A DNA stretch of 64,000 nt, taken from positions 434,001-498,000 of the forward strand of contig NZ_FNON01000002.1 of assembly GCF_900107045.1 (NCBI RefSeq). The letters run 5' to 3'. The notes below the pieces were generated by a model that worked only from the letters and a program-made list of their open reading frames with translations, was not told where the DNA came from and searched no databases. Within the stretch, counting starts at the first letter, position 1, and each line of letters begins with the position of its first letter. Both the position numbers and the translations under genes were made by a program. Below are positions 27,729-36,480 of this stretch, in pieces. This stretch comes from Amycolatopsis xylanica (lineage in GTDB: Bacteria > Actinomycetota > Actinomycetes > Mycobacteriales > Pseudonocardiaceae).

Positions 27729-27763
27729 GCTCTGCTCCTCCCAGCTCGCTGGAGGCGCGAGCG

Positions 27764-28393
27764 CTAAGCGGCGACCAGCCGGTTTCCGGTGTCCACGGCG
27801 CCGACGCACACCAACTCCGAGCTCGCCAGTGCCGACTGGTGGTATTCGGGTAATTCGATGTTCGGGAGCAGGACCTCGACGCTGGGCTCTTCGTCACCCA
27901 GCACACGGAGGACACGCTGCAGCTCGCCGGTCAGCCTCGGCAGCCCGCTGAGCGCCGTGACCACCAGTACCCGCTTGGCCCCTCCCATACCGTCGGCACC
28001 ACCGTGCCGCCAGCTCTGCCGAACTTCCCCGACATCCGGCCGTCCACGCAACGTCGCGTGAAGCACCACGGACACCATATCGACCGAGTTAACCCATTCG
28101 GGTGCACTCAGCGAGAATGTGTACCGGGTATCGGAGACCTCGTCTACCCCGAGCGTCGAACTGACCTGGTGCCAGTCGGCGCCGTGCGGGATGAGACCGG
28201 CGACTAACAGCCGGTACTCCGTTTGGTTCAGGTCGATCCTGTGCTTAAGCAAAGATCTTGGGAGGGTCCTGGCGAGTGTGCTCATCGCACCTTCGCCGAG
28301 CCAGTCGCGGAAGCGCCAGAGCGTCTGGTCCGGCAGCCGCCCGGCCAGCCGTACCAGCAGTTCGTGACAGGACTGCTCGATGTCCGGATCCAT
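27764..28393 (-). CDS. Conserved hypothetical protein
   Basis: A 209-residue soluble protein whose ATG overlaps the ridA stop (ATGA). The N-terminal third is helical (SCHELLVRLAGRLPDQTLWR; FRDWLGEGAMSTLARTLPRS). The C-terminal half alternates strands and helices (KRVLVVTALSGLPRLTGELQ; PSVEVLLPNIELPEYHQSAL) as in a Rossmann-like fold. No catalytic motif seen. It lies between ridA and the 365-residue hypothetical in a tight operon and is absent at this position in the mycobacterial order I remember. Confidence 0.7.
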   Translation of the reverse strand: MDPDIEQSCHELLVRLAGRLPDQTLWRFRDWLGEGAMSTLARTLPRSLLKHRIDLNQTEYRLLVAGLIPHGADWHQVSSTLGVDEVSDTRYTFSLSAPEWVNSVDMVSVVLHATLRGRPDVGEVRQSWRHGGADGMGGAKRVLVVTALSGLPRLTGELQRVLRVLGDEEPSVEVLLPNIELPEYHQSALASSELVCVGAVDTGNRLVAA

Positions 28394-28848
28394 CAGTTCA
28401 CCTCGACGATGAGCTCGACTTCCACTGGCGCGCCGATCGGCAGCTCGGCCACACCCACCGCGGACCGCGCGTGGATGCCCGCGTCGCCGAAGATCTCACC
28501 GAGGGTCTCGGACGCCCCGTTGATCACGGCGGGCTGGCCGGTGAAGCCCTCGGCGGAGGCGACGAACCCGACGACCTTGACCACGCGCGCGACGTTGTCG
28601 ATGCCGACGACCGAGTCGACGGCGGCGAGCGCGTTCAGGATCGACAGGCGCGCGTAGTCCTTGGCCTCTTCCGGGCTGACCTCGGCGCCGACCTTGCCGG
28701 TCGCGGGCAGCTTGCCGTCGACGAACGGCAGCTGGCCTGAGGTGTACACGTACGAGCCGGATTTCACGGCGGGCACGTAGGCGGCCAGCGGCGCGGCCAC
28801 GGCGGGCAGCTTGATGCCGAGTTCGGCGAGACGGGCGCTCCAGGTCAT
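28393..28848 (-). CDS. ridA: RidA family enamine/imine deaminase
   Basis: A 151-residue member of the YjgF/YER057c/UK114 family. VYTSGQLPFVDGKLPATGKV is the N-terminal signature and ARSAVGVAELPIGAPVEVEL contains the region of the catalytic Arg/Glu. RidA proteins clear reactive 2-aminoacrylate-type enamines from PLP enzymes. It follows the small DUF4177 gene by 15 bases and overlaps the next gene by one codon position, as in the Rv3678A-Rv3678c pair. Confidence 0.9.
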   Translation of the reverse strand: MTWSARLAELGIKLPAVAAPLAAYVPAVKSGSYVYTSGQLPFVDGKLPATGKVGAEVSPEEAKDYARLSILNALAAVDSVVGIDNVARVVKVVGFVASAEGFTGQPAVINGASETLGEIFGDAGIHARSAVGVAELPIGAPVEVELIVEVN

Positions 28849-28863
28849 GCGATGACTCCCGGG

Positions 28864-29022
28864 TTACTTGGCTCGTTTGAGGTAAGCGACGTGCTGCTCA
28901 CCGGTCGGGTTGGGGAGCACGGTGACGAGTTCCCAGCCGTCCTCGCCCCACTGGTCGAGAATCTGCTTGGTCGCGTGGATCAGCAGGGGGACGGTGGCGT
29001 ACTCCCATTTGGTGGCGCTCAT
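28864..29022 (-). CDS. Small DUF4177-type protein
   Basis: A 52-residue protein, ATG at 29022 to TAA at 28864. It opens MSATKWEYATVPLLIHATKQ, continues with ILDQWGEDGWELVTVLPNP and ends AYLKRAK. The WEY...LN..G.EGWELV pattern is the DUF4177 hallmark. It is the promoter-proximal gene of the minus-strand operon that runs to the mycoredoxin gene. An equivalent small gene precedes ridA in mycobacteria. Function unknown. Confidence 0.8.
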   Translation of the reverse strand: MSATKWEYATVPLLIHATKQILDQWGEDGWELVTVLPNPTGEQHVAYLKRAK

Positions 29023-29181
29023 ACGCGCGAGCGTAGCCAAGTCGCGGCGGGCTACGGACAGACGTTCCGGAATTCACTCTGGGTGACCGAATATCACCCA
29101 CGGTCCACCCTGATGTGGCCTAGGCGGCACAGTCGATCTGGACCACTCTCGTGAGTGACGTCCTTCGACCACGGGAGATCC

Positions 29182-30039
29182 ATGCGCCGCTCCGCACTAC
29201 TTGTCGTCCTGATGCTGGTCGCCGGGTTGGCGACCGTGGCACCCGCAGGCGCCCTCTACGGGCTCAACGACTGGTCGTGCCGTCCGAGCGAAGCGCATCC
29301 CGAGCCGGTCGTGCTGGTACACGGCACGGGCGACAACAAGGACTACACCTGGCGGATGCTCGGGCCGATGCTGATCTCGCGGGGCTATTGCGCGTACTCG
29401 CTCACCTACGGCGTGCTGCCCGGCGCGCCCGTCGTCGGCGACGTGGTCGGCGGGCTGACCCCGATCGAGGACAGCGCGGCCGAGCTGAAGACGTTCATCG
29501 ACCGCGTGCTCACCACCACCGGGAAGTCCAAAGTAGACATCGTCGGCTATTCGCAGGGGACACTGCTGCCGACCTACTACGCGAAATTCCTGGGCGGCGG
29601 CGGGAAAATCAACCGCTACATCAGTCTCGCTCCATTGTGGAACGGCACGAACGTCGCGGGCGCGGCGGACACGTACGCGTTGCTGCGCACGCTCGGACTC
29701 GGTTGGCTGACCAACCTGATCACCAACTGCGCGGCCTGCCCCGAAGTGCTCACCGGCTCGGACCTGCTGGCGCGCATGCAAGACGGCGGGATCTTCCTGC
29801 CGGACGTCACCTACACGAACATCGTCACCATGTACGACCAGAACATCGTGCCGTACACCAGCGGACTGGGTGAGGGCACGAACATCGTCCTGCAGGACAC
29901 CTGCGTCGAGGACCACGTGAACCACGTCGGCATGCCGGTCGACCCGAACGCGCTCGGCCACGTCCTCAACGCACTCGACCCGCCGCACGCCGCGCCCGTT
30001 CCCTGCGTGCCGATGGGACCCGTCGCCCCACGTCAGTAG
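29182..30039 (+). CDS. Secreted triacylglycerol lipase/esterase, copy 1
   Basis: A 285-residue protein with GGGAG before the ATG at 29182 and a signal peptide ending near AGA-L (residue 22-25). The oxyanion region VVLVHGTGDNKDYTWRML and nucleophile GYSQGTLLPTYY (GxSxG) belong to the class 2 lipase (EstA/LipA) family of actinomycetes. The late motif DTCVEDHVNHVGMPVD holds the likely His. Conserved Cys pairs (NDWSCRPS with RGYCAY; NCAACPE) suggest disulfides in the secreted protein. It is followed by a paralogue, indicating tandem duplication. Confidence 0.9.
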   Translation: MRRSALLVVLMLVAGLATVAPAGALYGLNDWSCRPSEAHPEPVVLVHGTGDNKDYTWRMLGPMLISRGYCAYSLTYGVLPGAPVVGDVVGGLTPIEDSAAELKTFIDRVLTTTGKSKVDIVGYSQGTLLPTYYAKFLGGGGKINRYISLAPLWNGTNVAGAADTYALLRTLGLGWLTNLITNCAACPEVLTGSDLLARMQDGGIFLPDVTYTNIVTMYDQNIVPYTSGLGEGTNIVLQDTCVEDHVNHVGMPVDPNALGHVLNALDPPHAAPVPCVPMGPVAPRQ

Positions 30040-30070
30040 TGGTCTGGCACTTTCAAACGTGATGTGCTTC

Positions 30071-30104
30071 ACTCCTACCTACTCACAAGTAGGTAGGAGT
30101 GCGC
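30071..30104 (+). promoter_or_regulatory. 30-bp perfect inverted repeat covering the ribosome binding site of lipase copy 2
   Basis: Arms ACTCCTACCTACT (30071-30083) and AGTAGGTAGGAGT (30088-30100) are perfect, with CACA between. The right arm contains AGGAG, the Shine-Dalgarno of the ATG at 30105. The core TACCTACTCACAAGTA recurs at 44053-44068 before another esterase gene, so it is probably a protein operator; as RNA it would also hide the ribosome binding site. Confidence 0.7.
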
Positions 30105-31031
30105 ATGCGGACAGTGAAGTCCCTATCAGCCGTCATCCTGGCCACCCTGCTGGCCTTGGTCTCCACCCCGGCCGCGCGAGCCGCGTCCCTTCCCGTGCCA
30201 TGGAACCTGCTGGCGGCCCTGCCCGCGCAGCTCGCCAACCCCGGCGGCCCGCCGCCCGGCGCGAATGACTGGTCCTGCCGCCCCAGCGCGGCGCACCCGA
30301 GCCCGGTCGTGCTGGTGCACGGCCTCGGCGCCAACCAGACCGTCAACTGGCAGACCTACAGCCCGCTGCTGAAGAACAACGGCTACTGCGTCTTCTCCCT
30401 CACCTACGGCGTTCCCGGTGAGCCGCTGCCCGTCTACCAACCCGGCGGCCTGGTCCGCATGGAAGACAGCGCGGCCGAGTTCTCCCGCTTCGTCGACAAG
30501 GTCCTCGACGCGACCGGCGCGGCCAAGGTGAGCATCCTCGGTCACTCCGAAGGCACCGTGATGCCCAGCTACTACGTCAAGTTCCTCGGCGGAGCGTCCA
30601 AAGTGGACAAGTACGTCGGGCTGACACCACTGTGGGACGGCACCACGCTCTACGGCCTTTCGCACCTCTACAAGTGGGGCCAGGTGCTGGTCGATCCCTT
30701 GCTCAACCCGCTCTGCGGATCCTGCGTGGAGTTCCTCCAGGGCTCGGACTTCCTGACCAAGATGAAGAGCGGCAACGGCCAGTTCCAGCCGGGCGTGGCC
30801 TACACGAACATCGTCACCCGCTACGACGAGCTGGTCATCCCGTACACGAGCGGCAAGGGCACCGGCCCCAACGTCCGCAACATCGTCCTCCAGGACACCT
30901 GCCCCCTCGACTTCGCCGAGCACGCCGGCCTCGCAGCCGACCGCAACGCGGCTGGCCACGTCCTCAACGCACTCGACCCCGCCCACCCCCGCCCCGTCCC
31001 CTGCCACCCCGCAGGCCCACTGGGCAGCTGA
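30105..31031 (+). CDS. Secreted triacylglycerol lipase/esterase, copy 2
   Basis: A 308-residue protein starting at ATG 30105, five bases after AGGAG. The signal peptide ends TPAARA. It shares with copy 1 the sequence NDWSCRPSAAHPSPVVLVHG, the nucleophile GHSEGTVMPSYYVKFLGG, and the end DTCPLDFAEHAGLAADRNA. The nucleophile motif is GHSEG instead of GYSQG, and copy 2 has a longer N-terminal spacer, so the pair may differ in substrate. Both probably hydrolyse extracellular lipids. Expression of this copy appears separately controlled by the inverted repeat at its start. Confidence 0.9.
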   Translation: MRTVKSLSAVILATLLALVSTPAARAASLPVPWNLLAALPAQLANPGGPPPGANDWSCRPSAAHPSPVVLVHGLGANQTVNWQTYSPLLKNNGYCVFSLTYGVPGEPLPVYQPGGLVRMEDSAAEFSRFVDKVLDATGAAKVSILGHSEGTVMPSYYVKFLGGASKVDKYVGLTPLWDGTTLYGLSHLYKWGQVLVDPLLNPLCGSCVEFLQGSDFLTKMKSGNGQFQPGVAYTNIVTRYDELVIPYTSGKGTGPNVRNIVLQDTCPLDFAEHAGLAADRNAAGHVLNALDPAHPRPVPCHPAGPLGS

Positions 31032-31122
31032 AAAAATCCCAATGTGGCTTTCGTCAGCTTCGAGCTGACGAAAGCCACATTGGCGGCCTGAAACCTGACC
31101 AATGCCACATTGGGATTTTTTT
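31031..31122 (+). terminator. Family C element with two competing hairpins and T7 tract
   Basis: Arms of 21 perfect bases at 31039-31059 and 31063-31083 form one hairpin with a 3-base loop. The same left part (31031-31048) is also exactly complementary to 31104-31121, which ends in T7 (31116-31122). The two folds are mutually exclusive; the second is a classical terminator whose stem starts at the lipase stop codon. Confidence 0.8.
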
Positions 31123-31162
31123 CCTCGGGCGGGGCGCTGGGGTGGGCCGATAGCGTGGGGGC

Positions 31163-31411
31163 GTGGAAGCTTGGCGGGTCGTGGCCGCGGTCGGGTGGGG
31201 TGTCGTCGGGGTGCCCCTCGTGCTCATCGTGATGGCCAAGGTCAGGGACCGGACCGGCAGCTCGGGGCAGGTCGCGATCGGCGGGGCGATCGGCGTGACC
31301 GTGCTGATCCTCACGGCTGTGCTGATGCTCACCGTGCTGCCAGGGGTGCTGACCTGGGTCATCGTCGCGGTGGCCGCCGCTGCGGTCAGCGTCATGATGC
31401 TCGCGAGCTGA
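31163..31411 (+). CDS. Small membrane protein
   Basis: An 82-residue protein starting at GTG (MEAWRVVAAVGWGVVG). Two to three membrane helices (VVGVPLVLIVMA; VTVLILTAVLMLTVLPGVL; IVAVAAAAVSVMML) with a short basic loop (KVRDRTGSS) between the first two. No family recognised. It ends three bases before the first ATPase gene, so it probably shares its transcript and could be a membrane partner of the Get3-like pair; this is inference. Confidence 0.6.
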   Translation: MEAWRVVAAVGWGVVGVPLVLIVMAKVRDRTGSSGQVAIGGAIGVTVLILTAVLMLTVLPGVLTWVIVAVAAAAVSVMMLAS

Positions 31412-31414
31412 TCG

Positions 31415-32437
31415 GTGACCTACGCTGACGAGGTGACGACTCCCCTGGCCGGCTGGACCGACGAACTCGCCAGAACCCGGCTGCATTTCGTCAGCGGCAA
31501 GGGCGGGACCGGCAAGACCACTTTGGCCGCCGCGCTCGGGCTGGCGCTGGCGCACAGCGGGCGCCGGGTGCTGCTGATCGAGGTCGAAGGCCGTCAGGGC
31601 ATCGCGCAGCTCTTCGACACCGAGCCGCTGCCGTACGCGGAGCAGCGCATCGCGTCGACGCCGGGCGGCGGCGAGCTGCGTGCGCTGCACATCGACGTCG
31701 AAGCGGCGCTGCTCGAGTACTTCGAGATGTTCTACAACCTGGGGTTCGCGGGCCGGACACTGCGGCGGATGGGCGCGATCGAGTTCGCGACCACGCTCGC
31801 GCCGGGCCTGCGCGATGTCCTGCTCACCGGGAAGATCAAGGAATGCGTCGGCCGCACCGAGTCCGACGGCAGGCACACCTATGACGCCGTCGTCGTCGAC
31901 TCGCCGCCGACCGGCCGGGTGGTCAAGTTCCTCGACGTGACGAAGGCGCTCACCGATCTCGCCAAGACCGGCCCGATCCGCGGCCAGGCCGACGGCGTCG
32001 TCCGGCTGCTGCACTCCGGCGAGACCGCCGTGCATCTGGTCACGCTGCTGGAAGAGATGCCGGTCCGCGAGACCGTCGAAGCCGTCGCCGAGCTCGACGG
32101 AGCCGACCTGCGCCCCGGTGCGGCGCTGGTCAACCGGGTCCGGCCGCCGCGCCTGCCCGCGCGATCGATCACCGCCGCCGCCGACGGCCGCGTCGACGCC
32201 TCGCGGGTCCGCGCCGGGCTCGCCGCGACCGGACTGAAGCTGCCGGACGAGACGCTCGACGCGCTCGTCGAGGAGACCGTCGAACACGCGATCCGCGTCG
32301 CCGCCGAACAACGCGCGCGCGAACAGCTCGCCGAAGCGGATCTGCCGACGCTCGAGCTGCCCGAGCTGACCGATGGCATCGATGTCGCCGCGCTGTACGA
32401 ACTCGCCGAAGCATTGACCGAGCAGGGGGTGCGCTGA
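31415..32437 (+). CDS. ArsA/Get3-like ATPase, subunit A (Rv3679-like)
   Basis: A 340-residue SIMIBI-class ATPase. The deviant Walker [21 protein letters not shown] (about 25-44) has the intradimer Lys, and [17 protein letters not shown] is the switch I/II region. GTG at 31415 or 31433 may be the start. No arsenite-binding Cys triad is present. Together with the next gene it matches the M. tuberculosis pair Rv3679-Rv3680 (Get3-like BagA/BagB), which assemble into a complex and affect envelope and stress phenotypes. Adjacent genes overlap at TGATG. Confidence 0.88.
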   Translation: MTYADEVTTPLAGWTDELARTRLHFVSGKGGTGKTTLAAALGLALAHSGRRVLLIEVEGRQGIAQLFDTEPLPYAEQRIASTPGGGELRALHIDVEAALLEYFEMFYNLGFAGRTLRRMGAIEFATTLAPGLRDVLLTGKIKECVGRTESDGRHTYDAVVVDSPPTGRVVKFLDVTKALTDLAKTGPIRGQADGVVRLLHSGETAVHLVTLLEEMPVRETVEAVAELDGADLRPGAALVNRVRPPRLPARSITAAADGRVDASRVRAGLAATGLKLPDETLDALVEETVEHAIRVAAEQRAREQLAEADLPTLELPELTDGIDVAALYELAEALTEQGVR

Positions 32438-33558
32438 TGGAACTGGACATCGACGCACTGATCGACGACCCGAAGAGCCGCGTCATTGTGTGCTGCGGCT
32501 CCGGCGGCGTCGGCAAGACGACGACCGCGGCCGCGCTGGCGTTGCGCGCGGCCGAGCGCGGACGGCAGACGGTGGTGCTCACCATCGACCCGGCACGCAG
32601 GCTCGCGCAGGCGCTGGGGCTCAAGGAACTCGGCAACCACCCGAAGCAGGTGAGCGTCGACGGGTTCGAGCCCAAGGGCGAGCTGTGGGCGATGATGCTG
32701 GACATGCGTCGCACGTTCGACGACATGGTCCGCAAGCACGCCGGCCCGGAACGCGCCGAGCAGCTGCTGCAGAATCCGTTCTACCAAACGATTTCCACGT
32801 CGTTCTCCGGCACACAGGAGTACATGGCGATGGAAAAGCTCGGCCAGCTCGCAGCGACCGACGAGTGGGACCTGATCATCGTCGACACCCCGCCGAGCCG
32901 GTCCGCGCTGGACTTCCTCGACGCGCCGACCCGGCTTTCGAGCGCGCTCGACGGCCGGATGATCCGGCTGCTCACCGGCCCGGCGAAGGCCAGCGGCTGG
33001 GGTCTGCGCAAGGTGGTCACCGCCGGATTCACCATGTTCGCCAAGGCCGTTTCGACGATCATCGGCGGCCAGCTGCTGGCCGACGCGTCGGCGTTCATGC
33101 AGGCATTCGACAGCATGTTCGGCGGTTTCCGCGAGCGGGCGCGCAAGACCGCGGAGCTGCTGCGGTCCGAGGGCACGTCGTTCATCGTGGTCGCCGCCCC
33201 GGAGCCGGACGCGCTGCGCGAGGCGAGCTACTTCGTCGAACGGCTTTCGGACGAGGCCATGCCACTGGCCGGGCTCGTCGCGAACCGGACGCACCCGGTG
33301 CTGGCGCCGCTCTCGTCCGGCGAGGCGACCGCCGCGGCCGACTCGCTGGAAAAGGGCGGCACGAACGCCCCGCTGGCCGTGGCCGTGCTGCGGCTGCACG
33401 CCGACCGGGTGGCACTGGCCGAGCGGGAGTCCCGGCTGCTCGCGAGGTTCACCCGCGCGCACCCGGAAGTGCCGCTGGTCCGCGTACCCGCGCTCCCCAG
33501 CGACGTTCACGACATAGCCGGGCTCCGTGACATCGGAGACCGGCTGTCAGGAGCGTAA
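32437..33558 (+). CDS. ArsA/Get3-like ATPase, subunit B (Rv3680-like)
   Basis: A 373-residue paralogue of the preceding ATPase. Walker A is [18 protein letters not shown], followed by [20 protein letters not shown] and the switch region [20 protein letters not shown]. Subunit B has the ArsA-type TIDPA motif that subunit A lacks (IEVEG there), so the two are specialised halves of one complex rather than duplicates in flux. ATG overlaps the previous stop by one base. The stop codon is embedded in the terminator hairpin that follows. Confidence 0.88.
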   Translation: MELDIDALIDDPKSRVIVCCGSGGVGKTTTAAALALRAAERGRQTVVLTIDPARRLAQALGLKELGNHPKQVSVDGFEPKGELWAMMLDMRRTFDDMVRKHAGPERAEQLLQNPFYQTISTSFSGTQEYMAMEKLGQLAATDEWDLIIVDTPPSRSALDFLDAPTRLSSALDGRMIRLLTGPAKASGWGLRKVVTAGFTMFAKAVSTIIGGQLLADASAFMQAFDSMFGGFRERARKTAELLRSEGTSFIVVAAPEPDALREASYFVERLSDEAMPLAGLVANRTHPVLAPLSSGEATAAADSLEKGGTNAPLAVAVLRLHADRVALAERESRLLARFTRAHPEVPLVRVPALPSDVHDIAGLRDIGDRLSGA

Positions 33559-33579
33559 GCGGGAATCCCGCTCACGCTC
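33551..33579. terminator. Bidirectional hairpin between ATPase B and whiB
   Basis: GAGCGT-a-AGCGGGA (33551-33564) pairs with TCCCGCT-c-ACGCTC (33566-33579), broken by one a/c mismatch. It contains the stop codon of the ATPase gene and is followed by an AT-rich tail ending TTATTATTAG. Confidence 0.7.
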
Positions 33580-33603
33580 CCCCCTCGTCTTTATTATTAG
33601 TAA

Positions 33604-33912
33604 TTACGAAACGCGGACGACGCGACCCTCACGCTCATCCGCTTCTCTCTTGGCCGATTCGAGCAGGTCACGCCAGTTGATGACGTCGGGACGGCGACGC
33701 AGCAGCGCGCGCCGCTCGCGTTCGGTCATGCCGCCCCAGACCCCGAAACTGATTCGATTGTCGAGTGCTTCAGCGAGACATTCCGTGCGGACCGGGCAGC
33801 CCATGCACACGCTTTTCGCCCGGTTCTGCTCCGCACCGCGAACGAACAGCCCGTCCGGGTCAGCGTCCCGGCACGAGGCGTCGATTCGCCAGCTCGACTG
33901 GTTGGTTTCCAT
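33604..33912 (-). CDS. WhiB family iron-sulfur transcription factor, WhiB4-like
   Basis: A 102-residue protein with the four cluster ligands Cys14, Cys36, Cys39 and Cys45 (VCMGCPVRTEC). The turn GVWGGMTERERRALLRRR follows, with a basic C-terminal tail. WhiB proteins bind a [4Fe-4S] cluster, sense oxygen or NO and act with the primary sigma factor. Position next to the Get3-like ATPases and a class A PBP is the same as for whiB4 (Rv3681c). An inverted repeat lies in its promoter region. Confidence 0.93.
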   Translation of the reverse strand: METNQSSWRIDASCRDADPDGLFVRGAEQNRAKSVCMGCPVRTECLAEALDNRISFGVWGGMTERERRALLRRRPDVINWRDLLESAKREADEREGRVVRVS

Positions 33913-34231
33913 ACCCCCAGCTCCCTACCTGGTGTCGACACACCAACAGGGGCAAATGCCGCTCAAGCCCCCGCGAGCGCGTCTACTCTGCTCACGTCGG
34001 TGAAACCAGCACCTCCCCGGTGCCGGAGTGCCAGTACCAGGTTGATCACCCGGTCGCTGGCTTCTCTTCGTGAGACGTTGACGGACTGTAAGGTCCCTCG
34101 GTTCCATCCGCCAGCCCTAGAATGCCTTTCGTTACCACTGGTGACCACACGGGGTCGCTTTTGTCACTGGAATGGACCTGGTGGTGGCACGAGGTCACCG
34201 TGGCCTAACCGCCTCCGCGTACCCTGATCAC
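33913..34231. promoter_or_regulatory. Divergent control region of whiB and the PBP gene
   Basis: TGGTGT-CGAC-ACACCA (33930-33945) is a perfect 6-bp-arm inverted repeat 18-33 bases upstream of whiB. For the PBP gene, TAGAAT at 34118-34123 is a good -10 and GTTACC-ACTG-GTGACC (34131-34146) lies at the predicted start. TACCCT at 34220-34225, six bases before GTG 34232, could drive a leaderless mRNA. Confidence 0.4.
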
Positions 34232-36385
34232 GTGCGGAAAACGGACGGTCTGCTGAAACTGCTCGGTCTTTGCATACTGGCGGGTGTCCTCGTCGCCGGT
34301 GTGTTGTTCCCGGTCGTGGGCGCCGCGGGGGTCATGTCGAACCAGGCGAGTGAGACGGTCGACCGGACCTCGTCCGACCTCGCCGACATACCCCCACCCC
34401 TTGTGACCACTGTCACAGACGCCGACGGCAAGGCGATCGCGACGCTGTACGACCAGTACCGGCTGCCGGTGACCGAGAACCAGATCAACCCGGCGATGCA
34501 GTGGGCGCTGGTCTCGACCGAGGACAAGCGGTTCTACGACCACCACGGCGTCGACTGGACGGGCACGCTGCGCGCCGCGGTCAGCAACACCGCGGGCGGC
34601 GACCAGCAGGGCGCCTCGACGCTGACCCAGCAGTACGTCAAGAACTACCTGATCAACATCGTCTACCGCGGCAACAAGATCGGCCAGCAGAAGGCGCAGG
34701 AGGCGTCGATCGCGCGCAAGCTCAAGGAAGCGCGGATCGCGATCCAGCTCGAGACGAAGATGACCAAGCCGCAGATCCTCGCGGGCTACCTCAACATCGT
34801 CGAGTTCTCCCGCCAGATCTACGGCATCGGCGCGGCCGCGCACGCGTACTTCGACACCACGCCGGAAGCACTCACCGTCCCGCAGGCCGCGCTGCTCGCC
34901 GGGCTGGTCAACAACCCGGCCATCTTCGACCCGTGGAACCACCCGGACAAGGCGCTGCAGCGCCGGAACCTGGTGCTGGACCGCATGGTGGAGAACCAGA
35001 AGCTGGCCAAGGCGGACGCGGAGAAGTTCAAGGCCGAGGGACTCGGCGTGGTCGAAGGCCAGCCCCAGAAGCCGGCCTCGAACTGCGTCGGCGCCGGGCC
35101 GAAGGAAGGCTTCTTCTGCCAGTACGCCTATGAGTACTTGCTCAAGGCCGGGATGACCGAAGACGACATCAAGACCGGCGGCTACACCATCAAGACCACT
35201 TTGGACCCGCGCGCCACCGACGCGGCGAAAGAGGCTGCGGAAGGCCAGGTCGCCAAGAACCAGCCGAACATCGCGAACACGCTTTCACTGGTGAAACCGG
35301 GAACGGACCGGCATGAAGTAGTAGCGCTGGCCGCGAACCGGGACTACGGCAACGAAAAAGACAAGGGCCAGACGACGTACACACTGCCTTCGGGCGTGTG
35401 GAACGTTTCAGGCGCCGGGTCGAGCTACAAGATCTTCACCTCGGCCGCCGCGCTCGACAAGCACGTCACCGGTATCTACAGCACGATCGAAACACCGAGT
35501 TTCCATGTGTCCAATGTGTTCGTCGGTTCGGACAACCCGGCCTGCCCGTTCTTCAAGGGCAAAACCCGGTGGTACTGCTTGAAGAACGCCGGTGAGGGCT
35601 ACGCGCAGCAGATGTCGTTGCAGCAGGCACTCGCCACTTCGCCCAACACCGGTTTCGTAATCCTTGAAGAAAAGGTCGGCATGGCTCCGGTGCTGGAGAT
35701 GGCCAGCAAGCTCGGCCTGCGTGAGACCATGGCCAGCAACGCCAATGGCGGCCCGGTCGACCCGAAGTCCGACGACCCGAACAAGAACCAGCCCCAGAGC
35801 CAGTTCTACGGCCCGAAGGCGGGTTACCCTGGCGCGGGCGCGTTCACCCTCGGTGTGAGCCCGGTCAGCGGCCTCGAACTCGCCAACGTGGCGGCGACGA
35901 TCATGAGCGGTGGCAAGTGGTGCCCGCCGACCCCGATCAAGTCGGTCACCGACCGCTCCGGCCAGCCGAAGGAGATCAAGGAGGCCGCCTGCGAGCAGGT
36001 GATCCCCGAAGGTCTCGCGAACACACTCGCGGTCGGCATGAGCAAGGACGACCAGGGCGGCGGCACCTCGGCGGGCGCGGCGGGCCAGTTCGGCTGGAAC
36101 CGGCCGATGATCGGCAAGACCGGCACCACCCAGAACAACGGCTCGGCGACCTTCGTCGCGGCGACCCCGCAACTGGCCGGTGCGGCGATGATTTTCCGCC
36201 CCGACTTCCCCAACGGCGGTATCACCGACGGCGGACCCGGTGGCGCGACCGCGACCAAGACACTCAGCGGCAACATGTACGGCGGCAAGGTCCCGGCGCG
36301 GACCTGGTTCCAGGCCATGACGAAGATCCTGGAGGGCCAGCCCATCGAGCCGCTGCCCGCGGAGGACCCGCAGTACACCCGCTGA
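34232..36385 (+). CDS. Class A bifunctional penicillin-binding protein (PonA2-like)
   Basis: A 717-residue protein if started at GTG 34232 (VRKTDGLLKLLGL); an ATG 20 codons upstream adds unlikely sequence. One membrane anchor is followed by a GT51 glycosyltransferase domain: STEDKRFYDHHGVDW (Glu97), then GASTLTQQYVKNYL. The transpeptidase has SSYK (Ser397-Lys400), SPN in ATSPNTGF, and KTG in MIGKTGTT. It polymerises and cross-links peptidoglycan outside the membrane. It ends soon after the transpeptidase and lacks the C-terminal PASTA domain of mycobacterial PonA2. A family C palindrome terminates it. Confidence 0.93.
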   Translation: MRKTDGLLKLLGLCILAGVLVAGVLFPVVGAAGVMSNQASETVDRTSSDLADIPPPLVTTVTDADGKAIATLYDQYRLPVTENQINPAMQWALVSTEDKRFYDHHGVDWTGTLRAAVSNTAGGDQQGASTLTQQYVKNYLINIVYRGNKIGQQKAQEASIARKLKEARIAIQLETKMTKPQILAGYLNIVEFSRQIYGIGAAAHAYFDTTPEALTVPQAALLAGLVNNPAIFDPWNHPDKALQRRNLVLDRMVENQKLAKADAEKFKAEGLGVVEGQPQKPASNCVGAGPKEGFFCQYAYEYLLKAGMTEDDIKTGGYTIKTTLDPRATDAAKEAAEGQVAKNQPNIANTLSLVKPGTDRHEVVALAANRDYGNEKDKGQTTYTLPSGVWNVSGAGSSYKIFTSAAALDKHVTGIYSTIETPSFHVSNVFVGSDNPACPFFKGKTRWYCLKNAGEGYAQQMSLQQALATSPNTGFVILEEKVGMAPVLEMASKLGLRETMASNANGGPVDPKSDDPNKNQPQSQFYGPKAGYPGAGAFTLGVSPVSGLELANVAATIMSGGKWCPPTPIKSVTDRSGQPKEIKEAACEQVIPEGLANTLAVGMSKDDQGGGTSAGAAGQFGWNRPMIGKTGTTQNNGSATFVAATPQLAGAAMIFRPDFPNGGITDGGPGGATATKTLSGNMYGGKVPARTWFQAMTKILEGQPIEPLPAEDPQYTR

Positions 36386-36397
36386 ACCGACGAAACC

Positions 36398-36444
36398 CCG
36401 AAAGCCTCTTTTGGAAGATCACACCTTCCAAAAGAGGCTTTCGG
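36398..36444 (+). terminator. Family C palindrome after the PBP gene
   Basis: Twenty-base perfect arms at 36398-36417 and 36425-36444 with a 7-base loop. The left arm starts CCGAAAGCCTCTTTTGG. It lies 13 bases after the stop and has no T-tract. Confidence 0.75.
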
Positions 36445-36464
36445 ACTTTCCAGAAGCGAGCACG

Positions 36465-36480
36465 TATCCTGTATCCCGTG
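36465..36480 (+). promoter_or_regulatory. Leaderless promoter of the metallophosphoesterase gene
   Basis: TATCCT at 36465-36470 is followed by seven bases and then GTG at 36478. No Shine-Dalgarno is present, so transcription probably begins at or next to the start codon. Confidence 0.5.
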
